64,000 nt of DNA, taken from Alcanivorax sp. (lineage in GTDB: Bacteria; Pseudomonadota; Gammaproteobacteria; Pseudomonadales; Alcanivoracaceae). The translations under genes were made by a program, and so were the position numbers. The stretch covers positions 3,782,001-3,846,000 of the forward strand of contig NZ_CP051240.1 of NCBI RefSeq assembly GCF_017794965.1, written 5' to 3'. The notes beneath the pieces are model-generated. The model saw nothing but the letters and a program-made list of their open reading frames with translations, made no database searches and was not told the origin of the DNA. Shown here piece by piece: positions 42,568 through 51,208 of the stretch (position 1 is its first letter; each line of letters starts with the position of its first letter).

Positions 42568-43675
42568 TGTGAATGGCTTCCTGGTCCAGGGCGTTGTTGG
42601 TTTGTCTGAGGGCGGGGAGCAGGGTGGTGTCGGTGTAGGGGCAGCCGGTGGTGCCGGGGTCGGTTTGGGCGGTTTTGCCGGTTTGTTGTGGGGTGTGGCC
42701 GCCGCCGGTGTTGAGGAGTTCCAGCATGGGTTGATAGCCCGGTTGCCAGGCTTGCAGGTTGGGCAGGCTGTTTCTTAATGCTTTCAATATTCCCATGCCT
42801 GCAAAGTCCAGGTCACCCCAAAAATAGCAGGGCAGATCTTCGCTGAGCCAGTGCTGTTGGAACAGTCCGGGGGCGCTGCCGGGGAGGAAGGCGAAGCGGG
42901 TGTGTTCGCTGCTCAGGCGGGTGGCGCTGGCGCGGAAGCCGCCGCTGTAGAGCAGGGCGTAGTCTTCGGGTGGGTTTTCTACCAGGCGCAGGAAGCTGTC
43001 CTGGTTTTCTACGATAAGCAGTTTGCTGAAGCCGGGTGGCGCCCAGGCGGTAAGGAGCAGTGGCCGGGGTTTGATACCGTTGGCGTTGTCGCCGTAGAGT
43101 TTGAGCAGCAGGTCAAAACGGTTATCCAGCGTCTTTGAGTCGCCGTTGAAGCAGCGGGCGGCGATTTCTCTGAGTGTCAGGTTTTGGTTCAGGTACGCCT
43201 CCACGTTGGCGAAGGCACTGACGATCTCTGCCGGGGTGAGGCCGGGAATCTGTGGTTTTTGATTCAGCAGGGCTTCGCCGTTGTCGGTGAAAGTGGTGGT
43301 GTGTTGGTTGATGGCCTGTAGCCATGCCTCTACCACCGGGTCTCGCTTGGGGCGGTTCAGCCACTCTCTTAATAGCGGTTCGCAGGCTGGATTCAGGCGG
43401 CACTGGGCGTTTTCGTAGGGTTCCTGAAACGCGCTGCGTTTTTTGTCGAGAACAATCTCGAAGATACCGTGGTCGCGGGCGATTTGTTGCAGCAGTTGCC
43501 AGCGGCCTTGGGTGTCTTCGTTGAAGTCGTAGAGTGCTGGCAGGGTGCTTTTCTTGATGCGGCGGGTGATGGCGCGCTGCGATGGTTCGCCATCACGGTT
43601 ATCCAGCTTGTCCAGAAACCAGCCTAGCCACTTGGCCAGCCAGGGCTCGTCCTTGAGCCAGATGGGCGTGGTCAT
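42560..43675 (-). CDS. jetD: Wadjet nuclease subunit JetD
   Basis: A protein of 371 residues. The C-terminal TOPRIM-like part shows LLIVENQDSFLRL (about residue 218) and CYFWGDLDFAGMGILKALR (about 285-303), the Glu and Asp-x-Asp metal-binding residues of the Toprim fold. JetD is the nuclease of Wadjet, cutting circular plasmids after extrusion by the JetABC SMC complex. The start overlaps the jetC stop (ATGA). The first 200 residues are the usual arm domain. The end of the gene lies within an intergenic repeat, so the last few residues (ALDQEAIHIP) may differ from relatives. Confidence 0.88.
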   Translation of the reverse strand: MTTPIWLKDEPWLAKWLGWFLDKLDNRDGEPSQRAITRRIKKSTLPALYDFNEDTQGRWQLLQQIARDHGIFEIVLDKKRSAFQEPYENAQCRLNPACEPLLREWLNRPKRDPVVEAWLQAINQHTTTFTDNGEALLNQKPQIPGLTPAEIVSAFANVEAYLNQNLTLREIAARCFNGDSKTLDNRFDLLLKLYGDNANGIKPRPLLLTAWAPPGFSKLLIVENQDSFLRLVENPPEDYALLYSGGFRASATRLSSEHTRFAFLPGSAPGLFQQHWLSEDLPCYFWGDLDFAGMGILKALRNSLPNLQAWQPGYQPMLELLNTGGGHTPQQTGKTAQTDPGTTGCPYTDTTLLPALRQTNNALDQEAIHIP

Positions 43676-46600
43676 GGGCTGATCTCATCCATAAAGTCCA
43701 GCGCTCCCTGCTGGCGTATCACTCTTCTGTGTTGTTCCCACAGTTCGCTGATGCGTTCCTGGTTGAGTTGTTGTCTATCTACCAGTACCCGGGTGTTGAG
43801 TTCGCCCACGGCCATGGGGCTGGGGACTTTGCTGAATACGAACTGGTTGCTGATCAGGTCCAGGAAGGGGCCGGCTTTGCTGGTGGGCATGATGAAGATG
43901 AGTTGTAGCCCCAGGGTGTTGGTGAGGTAGTTGATGACGCTCTTGGAGCGGCTTTCGTCCATGTGCATGAAGGCTTCGTCGACGATGACCATGCGCAGGT
44001 GGCTGTCGCCTTCGTTGAAGCGGAAGGCGCTGGTGATGGCGGCGGCACGGATGATGTAGGCCGGGGTTTCCAGCTGCCCGCCGGAGCCGGTGCCGTACTG
44101 GCTGAGGCTGATGGGCTGTTTGCCTTGCGGGTGTTTGAGGATGTCGTACTGGCGGTAGCGGCGGTAGTCGCTGATGCGTTCCAGTTCGCGCAGGGCCTGT
44201 TGTTCGTCGCCGTCCAGCAGCAGGTTGAGCAGGCGGTCGCGCACCGCTTCGGCCTTGGCTGAAAGAGGGGTGTCGAACAGGCTGGTGCCGTCGCCCAGGT
44301 TGGGTATATCGATGACTTCCTTGAAGAAGTTCCAGTATTCCTTGTACTCCGGTATCCACTGCCAGTCGAATTCAAAACGCTCTCGGTCGGCACCGAACTG
44401 GTGGTGTTCCAGTTCGCTGTTGAGGCTCTTGAGGATGCGCTCGCCGTCGTTGATGGCCTGATGGATCTGACTGCACAGGTCGCTGACGAAGGTGGTGTTG
44501 AAGGTGTCGCGCAGGCTGGTGAGTTTTTCCTGCTTTTCCAGCAGCACGTTGTTGCGCAGGCGGTTGTGCAGGTTGTCCAGTTGCTGGTGGAGACTCTGGA
44601 TGTGGCCGAAGAACGGAGCGCTGTTAAAAGTTTCAGGCGTGTCTGTCAGAACCTGATCGGCGGGCTGGGCCTGTTTGTTGTACTGGTCCAGGGTTTTTTC
44701 CAGTGCGATGAAGGTTCTGTTGAGCTGCCCGGTGAGCGCTTCTTCTTCGGCAATAAAGTCGATGTCGCCGTGGGCGTTTTGCAGCCGCTCATCCATGGCT
44801 TCGATGCGCGGTTCCACATCGAGGCCGGGCCAGTATTTAATGCAGCCATGCAGGTTGGCTTCGGCTTCTTCCTGGGCTTCCTGAAAGCGTTCGCTCTGGT
44901 CGGCCAGGGTGGTGATGGTTTTGCTGCAGGCGCTGAGTTTTTCGCTGAGCTTGCCGTTCTCTTCGGTGAGCTGCTTCTGTTTGGCTTCCAGTTCCTGATG
45001 CAGGGTCTTGGCCTGTTGCTGTTTTTCTTCCAGCTCTTCGTGATCGCTCAGGTCCAGGGTGGCCAGGGCTTTTTCGGTTTCCTGTAGCTGACGCTGGGCG
45101 TCGAGCAATTGCGTTGCCGCGTTGACCCAGTGCAGGGGCTGGAAGGTTTTGACCTGGGTGTGCAGTTGGCGCACGGCCTGATAATCGTCGGCGGCGCGCT
45201 GGTAGTTTTCCTGCAGTTCCATGAGCGCGTTGCGTTGGGCGTGCAGGTTGCGTTCGCGGGCGGCTTCGCCGAATACCAGATCGCTGTCCGGCAGGTCGCA
45301 GCGGAACATGGCGTAACCGCCTGAGCCCAGACCATCGGCGGTGATGCCGCGCCGGGTGCGGCGCAAGGCTTCGGCGTCTTCCACGCACACCACGCTGCCA
45401 TAGGAGGCTTTCAGGTAGTGCTCGGCGGTGCGGTGGCTGAAGCGCAGGGCGTGGAACAGGGAGTCGTCGGGCAGCTGCACCCGTTCTGCATCGCGGCGGG
45501 CCTGTTCGCCCTGAATCACGCGGGCGCGGTTGCGTTGTTTGCCGCTGAGGCGGCGGACGATGCGGATGGCTTCGGCTTCATGGTTGGGTTCCACCAGAAT
45601 GCCGAAGCGGGCTCCGCCAATGTAGCCTTCGATGGCCATCTGCCAGTCCGGGTCCTGCACTTCCACGTGATCGCACAGCACGCGGGGTTCTGCCTGGGGG
45701 CATTCCTGTTTGATGGCCTGAATGGCGATCTCTACATCCTGCGGGTAGTTCACCCGTTTGGATTCCAGGTTGCGGATCTGTTGTTCGATTTTCTTTTGTT
45801 GCTGGTCGAGGGTTTCCAGGGCCTGGCCGCGTTTGTTGACGATGCGGTCCAGTCGCTGGGCGACGGAGAGTGCTTCCTGGCCGGGTTTGTCTTCCCGTTC
45901 GCTGTGCAGTTGTTCGGCTAGCTGATTGTGCAGCTGCTGTTCGCTGCGCACCCGGGTGAGGCCGTCTTCCAGCGGGGACAGGTCGATCCAGTCCCGGGCC
46001 AGCATCTGGTTCAGGTCCGGCAGGGCGTTGCTCTGTTCGGCGAGCAGCGCCTTGCTGGTGCTGCGCCAGTGTTTGCTGGCGAAGCTGGGCAGTTCCAGTT
46101 CGATGCTGTGGCGGGCCAGTAGGCTCTGGATGTTGCGCAGGGCTTCCAGGTTTTTGTTGCGCTGCTGATCCTGTTCCAGCAGCGGGCGGGCGCCATGCTG
46201 GAGTTGCTGGGTCAGGTCGGCCAGTTGTTTTTCCAGCTGTTGTTTGTCACGCAGGGCGGGGATGCCGAGGATGCGCGCTTGCAGTTCCACCAGTTCCGCG
46301 TGGGCCTGGTCGAGGCGCTGCTGTACCTGTTCGGCTTCTTCGCGGTTGCCTTCCTGCTGCTGGCGCAGGGTGTTCTGTTCTTCTTTCTTTTCCAGATACT
46401 GTTTCTGGTTGCGCTGGAATTGTTGTGCGGCGGCGCCGTAGGCCTGGGTGGTGCGTTCCAGCCAGGTGTCCAGGTAGGTGTCGGTGTGGCTTTGTGCCTG
46501 GGCGAGCAGGTTCACGTTCTGCTGCAGCTGTTCCGCTTCTTCCGCCATGCCGTGGACGGTGCGCATGAGGTCGCGGATGCGGCGCAGGGTGTCGCCCATG

Positions 46601-47325
46601 TCGTGGGGTTCGAGCACTTCGCTGGCGACAAACTGGTTGATGGATTCCACCGGTTTGTAGGCCATGAAACGGGCGAAGGTGCGGGCGGCGTTCTTGGCTT
46701 CCTGTTGGGAAACTGCGTCGCGTTTGCCGCGCAGGGCGCCGTACAGGCGCGCCAGGTACTGGCCCTTTTTGTCGTAGGTTTCCACGTTCTTTTTGCCGAA
46801 CTGCTGGCGCAGCTGGTTGGCGATGTGGGTGATCGGCACGGCATGTTTTGCACCGCCAGATTCATGAACGAAGTGCGATTCGCAGAGCATCTCGCCGGGA
46901 ACGATCATCAACAGCAGTTCCTGCTGCCGGGCCTGGCTGGTGCTGCCGGCCTTGTCCAGATGGGCGCGCACGCCGATGACGGCGGTGAAGGGTTCGGCGG
47001 TTTCGCCCTTGGTGGGGTGGAAGACGCCGGCGATGTAGCCATCGCTGTCGTACGGGCGGGCGTAGGCGCCGTCGTCACAGCCGAGCACGTAGGAGGCCAG
47101 GGTGCGCACCTGTTTGCCGCCACGGCCGCGCTGGGTGGTTTCGTCCTGCCCCGGGTTGTAGTTGAACAGGTTGTCGTGGGCGGCGGTCATCAGGGTTTGC
47201 AGGGCGTCGGCGGCGGTGGTCTTGCCGGAGCCGTTGCCGCCGGAGAACAGGTTCACCGGGCCGTATTCCAGTTCGCCGGGGGGCAGGTTGCCCCAGTTGA
47301 CGGTGATGGAGCGTTTTAAAAACAT
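43672..47325 (-). CDS. jetC: Wadjet SMC-like ATPase JetC
   Basis: An ATPase of 1217 residues with the SMC/MukB layout: Walker A at residues 29-37 (GGNGSGKTT), a long coiled coil rich in Gln, Leu and Glu (about 255-480 and 640-960), a hinge region between, then a signature-like SQYGTGSGGQLETP (about 1078) and Walker B MVIVDEAFMHMDES (about 1130). JetC is the motor that extrudes DNA loops and lets Wadjet recognise small circular DNA. The ATG at 47325 is preferred to one 14 codons upstream. Unlike most Wadjet operons, jetB and jetC do not overlap here; 481 bases with REP units separate them. Confidence 0.9.
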   Translation of the reverse strand: MFLKRSITVNWGNLPPGELEYGPVNLFSGGNGSGKTTAADALQTLMTAAHDNLFNYNPGQDETTQRGRGGKQVRTLASYVLGCDDGAYARPYDSDGYIAGVFHPTKGETAEPFTAVIGVRAHLDKAGSTSQARQQELLLMIVPGEMLCESHFVHESGGAKHAVPITHIANQLRQQFGKKNVETYDKKGQYLARLYGALRGKRDAVSQQEAKNAARTFARFMAYKPVESINQFVASEVLEPHDMGDTLRRIRDLMRTVHGMAEEAEQLQQNVNLLAQAQSHTDTYLDTWLERTTQAYGAAAQQFQRNQKQYLEKKEEQNTLRQQQEGNREEAEQVQQRLDQAHAELVELQARILGIPALRDKQQLEKQLADLTQQLQHGARPLLEQDQQRNKNLEALRNIQSLLARHSIELELPSFASKHWRSTSKALLAEQSNALPDLNQMLARDWIDLSPLEDGLTRVRSEQQLHNQLAEQLHSEREDKPGQEALSVAQRLDRIVNKRGQALETLDQQQKKIEQQIRNLESKRVNYPQDVEIAIQAIKQECPQAEPRVLCDHVEVQDPDWQMAIEGYIGGARFGILVEPNHEAEAIRIVRRLSGKQRNRARVIQGEQARRDAERVQLPDDSLFHALRFSHRTAEHYLKASYGSVVCVEDAEALRRTRRGITADGLGSGGYAMFRCDLPDSDLVFGEAARERNLHAQRNALMELQENYQRAADDYQAVRQLHTQVKTFQPLHWVNAATQLLDAQRQLQETEKALATLDLSDHEELEEKQQQAKTLHQELEAKQKQLTEENGKLSEKLSACSKTITTLADQSERFQEAQEEAEANLHGCIKYWPGLDVEPRIEAMDERLQNAHGDIDFIAEEEALTGQLNRTFIALEKTLDQYNKQAQPADQVLTDTPETFNSAPFFGHIQSLHQQLDNLHNRLRNNVLLEKQEKLTSLRDTFNTTFVSDLCSQIHQAINDGERILKSLNSELEHHQFGADRERFEFDWQWIPEYKEYWNFFKEVIDIPNLGDGTSLFDTPLSAKAEAVRDRLLNLLLDGDEQQALRELERISDYRRYRQYDILKHPQGKQPISLSQYGTGSGGQLETPAYIIRAAAITSAFRFNEGDSHLRMVIVDEAFMHMDESRSKSVINYLTNTLGLQLIFIMPTSKAGPFLDLISNQFVFSKVPSPMAVGELNTRVLVDRQQLNQERISELWEQHRRVIRQQGALDFMDEISP

Positions 47326-47806
47326 GGGTGGACCTGTTTGCGATTTTTTGTGGGAGCGTGCTTGCACGCGAATTGGGCGTTATTCGCTTGCAAGCAAGCT
47401 CCCACAGTCAGAATGAGTGTGGGGTGCGTTGTTGGGTTGTTTGGTTTTGTGTGGGAGCTAGCCTGCTGGCGATGGGGGGGAGAATCGCTTGCAGGCATAC
47501 CGCAAGGGCACAGAGAGCTCCCACTGTTGGTCGGTTTTTTTGTAGGAGCGTCGCTCGAGCCGCGAAGCGCACTGCACCACCTTCGCAATCCCCTTCGCGG
47601 CTCGAGCGCCGCTCCTACGGGGAGGTGTTGGGTGGTTTCAATGTGGGAGCTGGCCTGCTGGCGATGGGGGGAGGAATCGCTTGCAGGCAAGCTCCCACAT
47701 GGGGTTTCTCCAGGGCGAAGAGAGTTCCCAGGGGTGAGGGTTCTGCATTTGGGCAAAATCAAAGGATCGCCTGCAGGCAGGCTCCTACGGAGAGTGTAGG
47801 ACTGGA
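47326..47806. repeat. Cluster of REP-like palindromes between jetB and jetC
   Basis: A 481-base gap holds at least five units: a convergent pair (47346-47406, TGTGGGAGCGTGCTTGCACG ... AAGCAAGCTCCCACA), a pair at 47447-47524, a long palindrome at 47538-47620 (TAGGAGCGTCGCTCGAGCCG ... CGGCTCGAGCGCCGCTCCTA), a pair at 47640-47701, and a half-unit at 47764-47792. No coding signal is present. Spacing and sequence vary, so this is not a CRISPR array. Confidence 0.8.
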
Positions 47807-48499
47807 TCATTGCTGGTCCTCCTCCGGGGGTTCTTCGGCGTCGTCGTTGCTGGCGGGTTTGTTGTCTTCGCCTAGCAGTTGTGAGAGGACGGTGTCGGTG
47901 ACCAGGCTGGTGATGTCCGGGCGGATGGTGAGCCAGGTTTCGTTGTCTTCCAGGCTGTTGTCACCGTCGCTGCGGATCAGGCGCAGTTGGCGCATGCGGC
48001 GAAACAGGGCGTCGCGTTCGGTGCGGCCTTCCGGGAGCGGGCGGCCGAGCAGGTTCTTGCTGGCCAGGTTGATGGCTTCCAGGGGCAGGGTGGCCTGGCC
48101 GTGTTCGTCGATCTGGCCGTCGCGCAGGGATTTGTCGTATTCGGCGCGCAGCACCAGGATCAGGGCCACTTCCTGCTGGCTGAGGCGATTGCGCAGGCCG
48201 CTGTTGAAGCCGTCGTCGGTGTCCGCTTCGCCGGGGATTTCGGCACCGGGTGGGAACAGGCGCAGGGAGGTGAAGCGGCGCTCGTGGTGCAGACGGATGT
48301 GCAGCACGCTCAGGTAGTCTTCCACCAGCTCGGGAATTTGCAGGTAGCGGTCGTAGAGTTCTGCTTCCTTCTTGCTTTCGCTGCGGCACAGCACGCCGTG
48401 ATCCAGCAGGCGGATCATCAGTTCCGAGAATTGCGCCTGAGTGACGCCACGGGCGTTGAGGGCTTCACTCAGGGCGTGTTGTAGCGGTGCTTGGCTCAT
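47807..48499 (-). CDS. jetB: Wadjet kite-like subunit JetB
   Basis: A protein of 230 residues, mostly helical with a winged-helix-like centre (YLSVLHIRLHHERRF, then EVALILVLRAEYDKSLRD). This size and its place between jetA and jetC match the MukE-like kite protein of Wadjet (DUF4194 type). The ATG at 48499 follows GGAG and overlaps the end of jetA by 35 bases. The C-terminus is acidic (DDAEEPPEEDQQ). It is expected to bind JetA and the JetC coiled coil. Downstream, a REP cluster replaces the usual close spacing to jetC. Confidence 0.87.
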   Translation of the reverse strand: MSQAPLQHALSEALNARGVTQAQFSELMIRLLDHGVLCRSESKKEAELYDRYLQIPELVEDYLSVLHIRLHHERRFTSLRLFPPGAEIPGEADTDDGFNSGLRNRLSQQEVALILVLRAEYDKSLRDGQIDEHGQATLPLEAINLASKNLLGRPLPEGRTERDALFRRMRQLRLIRSDGDNSLEDNETWLTIRPDITSLVTDTVLSQLLGEDNKPASNDDAEEPPEEDQQ

Positions 48500-49919
48500 C
48501 GTGCTCCAGTTCCAGCAGGAAACCATCACGACGGACGAAGTAGTGTTCGTCGGTGATGGGGTCGGTGGGGGTAATGCGCAGGCGGAAGCCGTTGGCGGCG
48601 TGGTCGGCGCTGCCCAGTTCGATCACGTGGCTCAGAGCCAGCAGGTCGCGGGCGTTATTGATGGGCAGGTCGCGGTTGTCGATGCGGCGGCTGGCGCCAA
48701 GGGCATCGCGCAGGTAATCGCGCAGGGCGCCACCATTGATGTTGAAGGCCTTTTCCAGCAGTTGCTGGGTGGCCAGCTCGCGCAGGGTGGCGGCGTCCGG
48801 GTCGTCCAGTTCCACCATGCGGCTGTGCACCACCCGCTGGCTGCGTTGTTCGCGCAGGCGTACCTGGGCCGGGTCGATAAAGCCCAGGTGCAGGCTGGCG
48901 AGGGCATCGCCGGCTTGCTGCAGTCGTTGGTTGTAAGTGGCTTCATCCAGCTCGGACAGTTCCTTGCACAGGCCGACGATGTCGTTGTGCTTCTGGCTGT
49001 GCAGGTAGCTGAGCTGGCGGATGATGATATCGGCCCGGCGGGTGAAGCCCTGCAGGGTGCGGCGCAGGGCCGGCAGCATGATTTCCGAGGCGTTGCGCAT
49101 GCGCGTGTCGATGCTGTCCAGCAGCTGGAACAGTACCGAAGCGTCCTGGCTGACGATCAGGTCCGGGGCCAGGCGGCGCAGTTCCTTTTCGGCGTTGGCC
49201 TTCCAGGCTTTGGGTTTGCGTTTGATCTTTTCGATGGCGCTGTGGATGCGGTCGCGATGCTTTTCCACGCTGTCGGCGGACATGCGGATGGCCACGTCCG
49301 GCTGGAAGCGTTTTTCCATGAAGTCGAAGAACTGATCGCTGGCCTGTTGCACCAGTTGTTGCGCTTCCACTTCCTTCACCAGTTCCCGTTTGCGTTCTTC
49401 CAGCTCGGCGATGATGTCGGTGAAGTCGGCGATGATGCGCTCGGAGTGTTCGTGGGCATCGAGCAGATCGTAGACCTCGCCGCGATCCACAAAGGCGGCC
49501 AGAGCATTGAGGGTGTTACGGGTGTTGCGGTGGCGGGTGCGTACGCTGCGCCCATCCACTTCCGCCAGGGTCTGGGTGAACAGGCGGCCGGTGCGGCTGA
49601 ACGGGTAGGTGGACTGGAAGGAGGCTTCGTCCTTGTCCCGCTTCAGCCAGCCGTGTTCCACCAGCAGGTTGAGAATCCAGCCGGCCTGCTCGCGATTGTT
49701 GCGAAAGCGGCCGCCGTCTTCGTCGCCGTCCAGCAGTGGCGCCCGTTCCAGGGCTTCGCTGAACACATCCAGCACCTGATCACGCTTGAGCGATTCGCCG
49801 TAGTCCGCCTTGGCGCTGTACAGCCGCTCATGCAGCAGGCGCAGGCATTCGATGACCTGTTCGCGGTACTTGCCGGTGAGGGGCTTGAAGAATTGGGCGC
49901 GCTCGTCGCTGAAAAACAT
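48465..49919 (-). CDS. jetA: Wadjet kleisin-like subunit JetA
   Basis: A protein of 484 residues, first gene of the Wadjet operon. It is helical throughout; the N-terminus (MFFSDERAQFFKPLTGKYRE) and central coiled coil (about 165-200, DFTDIIAELEERKRELVKEV) fit the MukF-like kleisin JetA (DUF5716/DUF3375 type depending on Wadjet class). It bridges the heads of the JetC dimer and carries JetB. With jetB, jetC and jetD all intact, the system is predicted to be functional against small circular plasmids. The class of Wadjet cannot be fixed without a search. Confidence 0.88.
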   Translation of the reverse strand: MFFSDERAQFFKPLTGKYREQVIECLRLLHERLYSAKADYGESLKRDQVLDVFSEALERAPLLDGDEDGGRFRNNREQAGWILNLLVEHGWLKRDKDEASFQSTYPFSRTGRLFTQTLAEVDGRSVRTRHRNTRNTLNALAAFVDRGEVYDLLDAHEHSERIIADFTDIIAELEERKRELVKEVEAQQLVQQASDQFFDFMEKRFQPDVAIRMSADSVEKHRDRIHSAIEKIKRKPKAWKANAEKELRRLAPDLIVSQDASVLFQLLDSIDTRMRNASEIMLPALRRTLQGFTRRADIIIRQLSYLHSQKHNDIVGLCKELSELDEATYNQRLQQAGDALASLHLGFIDPAQVRLREQRSQRVVHSRMVELDDPDAATLRELATQQLLEKAFNINGGALRDYLRDALGASRRIDNRDLPINNARDLLALSHVIELGSADHAANGFRLRITPTDPITDEHYFVRRDGFLLELEHDEPSTATTRPE

Positions 49920-50167
49920 GGCTCGCTTTCTGGTGTTGGAAGGCGTCGGGGTAATAGGCCATTTAATCAGGTTGAGCGGGGGGCTCCAAGGGGGTTGTTA
50001 CCTGAAGGAGTAAGGGCGAGCCACACTTTCGTCTGCAGGCAGACGCCCACGGCAAACACGGGGTTGTTCCTACAGCGTTTGCCGGCTTTGGCTGACAGCT
50101 CCCGGCTGTTGGGGCGGATTAGGCTGTGTCTTCGCAACGGATGAGATAGATGCAATGGAGGTGCGTG

Positions 50168-50452
50168 ATGCCCAGAGACCGGCACGGTGATTGGGAAGTG
50201 GAAGTGGCGCTGTTGTATGCACAAGCCAATGGCTGGCGGGTGGAGCCGGGGGCGGGCCCCGCGCATGGGCGGTTACGGCGCCTGGAGAATGGCAAGGAGA
50301 ATGGAAAGGAGAGTGGGGACGTGGCGTTCTCAGTGATGTGTATCTGGCAGGCGCCCAAGAGTGCCCATCGCCATGCCATGCAGATTCGTCGCGCCGTGGA
50401 CCAGTCGATGCAGGGTGGTGGTCGGGAGGGGCTGTGGCATGGGCGAGTATGA
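50168..50452 (+). CDS. Small hypothetical protein of a two-gene module
   Basis: A protein of 94 residues. Recognisable elements are an N-terminal helix (WEVEVALLYAQANGWRVEPG), a Gly/His segment (GAGPAHGRLRRL), an Asn/Gly/Lys-rich repeat (ENGKENGKES) and a C-terminal half with IWQAPKSAHRHAMQIRRAVD. Proteins like this occur in pairs with a small DNA-binding-type partner, and the next gene overlaps it by 14 bases. GGAGG lies six bases before the ATG at 50168. A toxin-antitoxin role is suspected from size and arrangement, not shown. Confidence 0.65.
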   Translation: MPRDRHGDWEVEVALLYAQANGWRVEPGAGPAHGRLRRLENGKENGKESGDVAFSVMCIWQAPKSAHRHAMQIRRAVDQSMQGGGREGLWHGRV

Positions 50453-50981
50453 ATTTACGCTACGTTATCTGTTGCCCACCGGGCTGCCGGCGGAGGTACT
50501 GGAGCAGCGGCTCTTTGAGGGTGGCTGTGCTGATGCCTTGTTGGGGCTGGGGCAGAAAGGACGGCTGACGCTGGCCTTTACTCGTCCGGCGCCCACGGCA
50601 AAGGCGGCGGTGATCAGTGCGTTGCGGGATGTGGTGGCTTCCTTGCCCGAGGGGCGCCTGGTTGAGGTGGGGCCGGACTGGGTGGGCATGAAAGAGCTGG
50701 CGTTCTTGCTGAAATGCAGTCATGAATATCTGGTTTCGCTGATTGGCGATAATGTGGCCACGTTTCCGTTGCCCCTGCATGCGGGCAAGGCCGGCTTATG
50801 GCATCTGGCGGAGGTGCTGGGCTGGTTTGCCGAGCATCAGGGCAAGGCGGTGGATGAATGCCTGCGGGAGGTGGCCATATTCAACCGCACCTTCAATGTG
50901 GCGAAGGATTTCCGTCTGCTGGATACGGCACAGCGCCAGCAGATGGTGCTGTTGGCGGGGGTGGCGTCAGCAGAGGAGTGA
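50439..50981 (+). CDS. Hypothetical protein with HTH-like segment, partner of the preceding gene
   Basis: A protein of 180 residues. The N-terminal 80 residues are a beta-rich unit (YEFTLRYLLP, then ADALLGLGQKGRLTLAFTR). Residues of about 85-130 (VGMKELAFLLKCSHEYLVSL) look like an excisionase/MerR-type helix-turn-helix that could bind DNA. The remainder is helical. It overlaps the preceding gene by 14 bases, so the two are co-translated. It would be the antitoxin or regulator if the pair is a toxin-antitoxin module. It is the last island-type gene before yicC, to which it is convergent. Confidence 0.65.
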   Translation: MGEYEFTLRYLLPTGLPAEVLEQRLFEGGCADALLGLGQKGRLTLAFTRPAPTAKAAVISALRDVVASLPEGRLVEVGPDWVGMKELAFLLKCSHEYLVSLIGDNVATFPLPLHAGKAGLWHLAEVLGWFAEHQGKAVDECLREVAIFNRTFNVAKDFRLLDTAQRQQMVLLAGVASAEE

Positions 50982-51208
50982 TGCTGGTGGGGCCGCACGG
51001 TATGCATGCTTTCGCCTGATTGGGTTGTGGCTTGGGTGGGCGACGGAAAGGCTGTATTCGTTCAGCAAGCTGAATCTCCCACGGTGCCCGGACCACCTGG
51101 TCGAAAATCGTCCCAGACATACCCTGATGCGACTGTTTGCTTCGAAGGTGGACTTGCAGGCGGCAGCCCGGGCGTTGGCGCAGTGGCGCGTGTGCCCGGT
51201 TTGGTCAA

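Noticed and set aside
46195..47319. Plus-strand open frame of 374 codons opposite jetC.
   Set aside because: A shadow of the SMC gene; it is a low-complexity Val/Gly/Leu/Ala protein with no domain, and jetC is well supported on the other strand.
47326..47806. Possible CRISPR array in the repeat cluster between jetB and jetC.
   Set aside because: The units are palindromes of several types with unequal spacing and no equal-sized spacers, and the same units are dispersed elsewhere; no cas genes are present.
47328..48317. Plus-strand open frame of 329 codons spanning the REP cluster and jetB.
   Set aside because: It consists of translated REP repeats (peptides like VGACLQA and CRQAPT) and the shadow of jetB.
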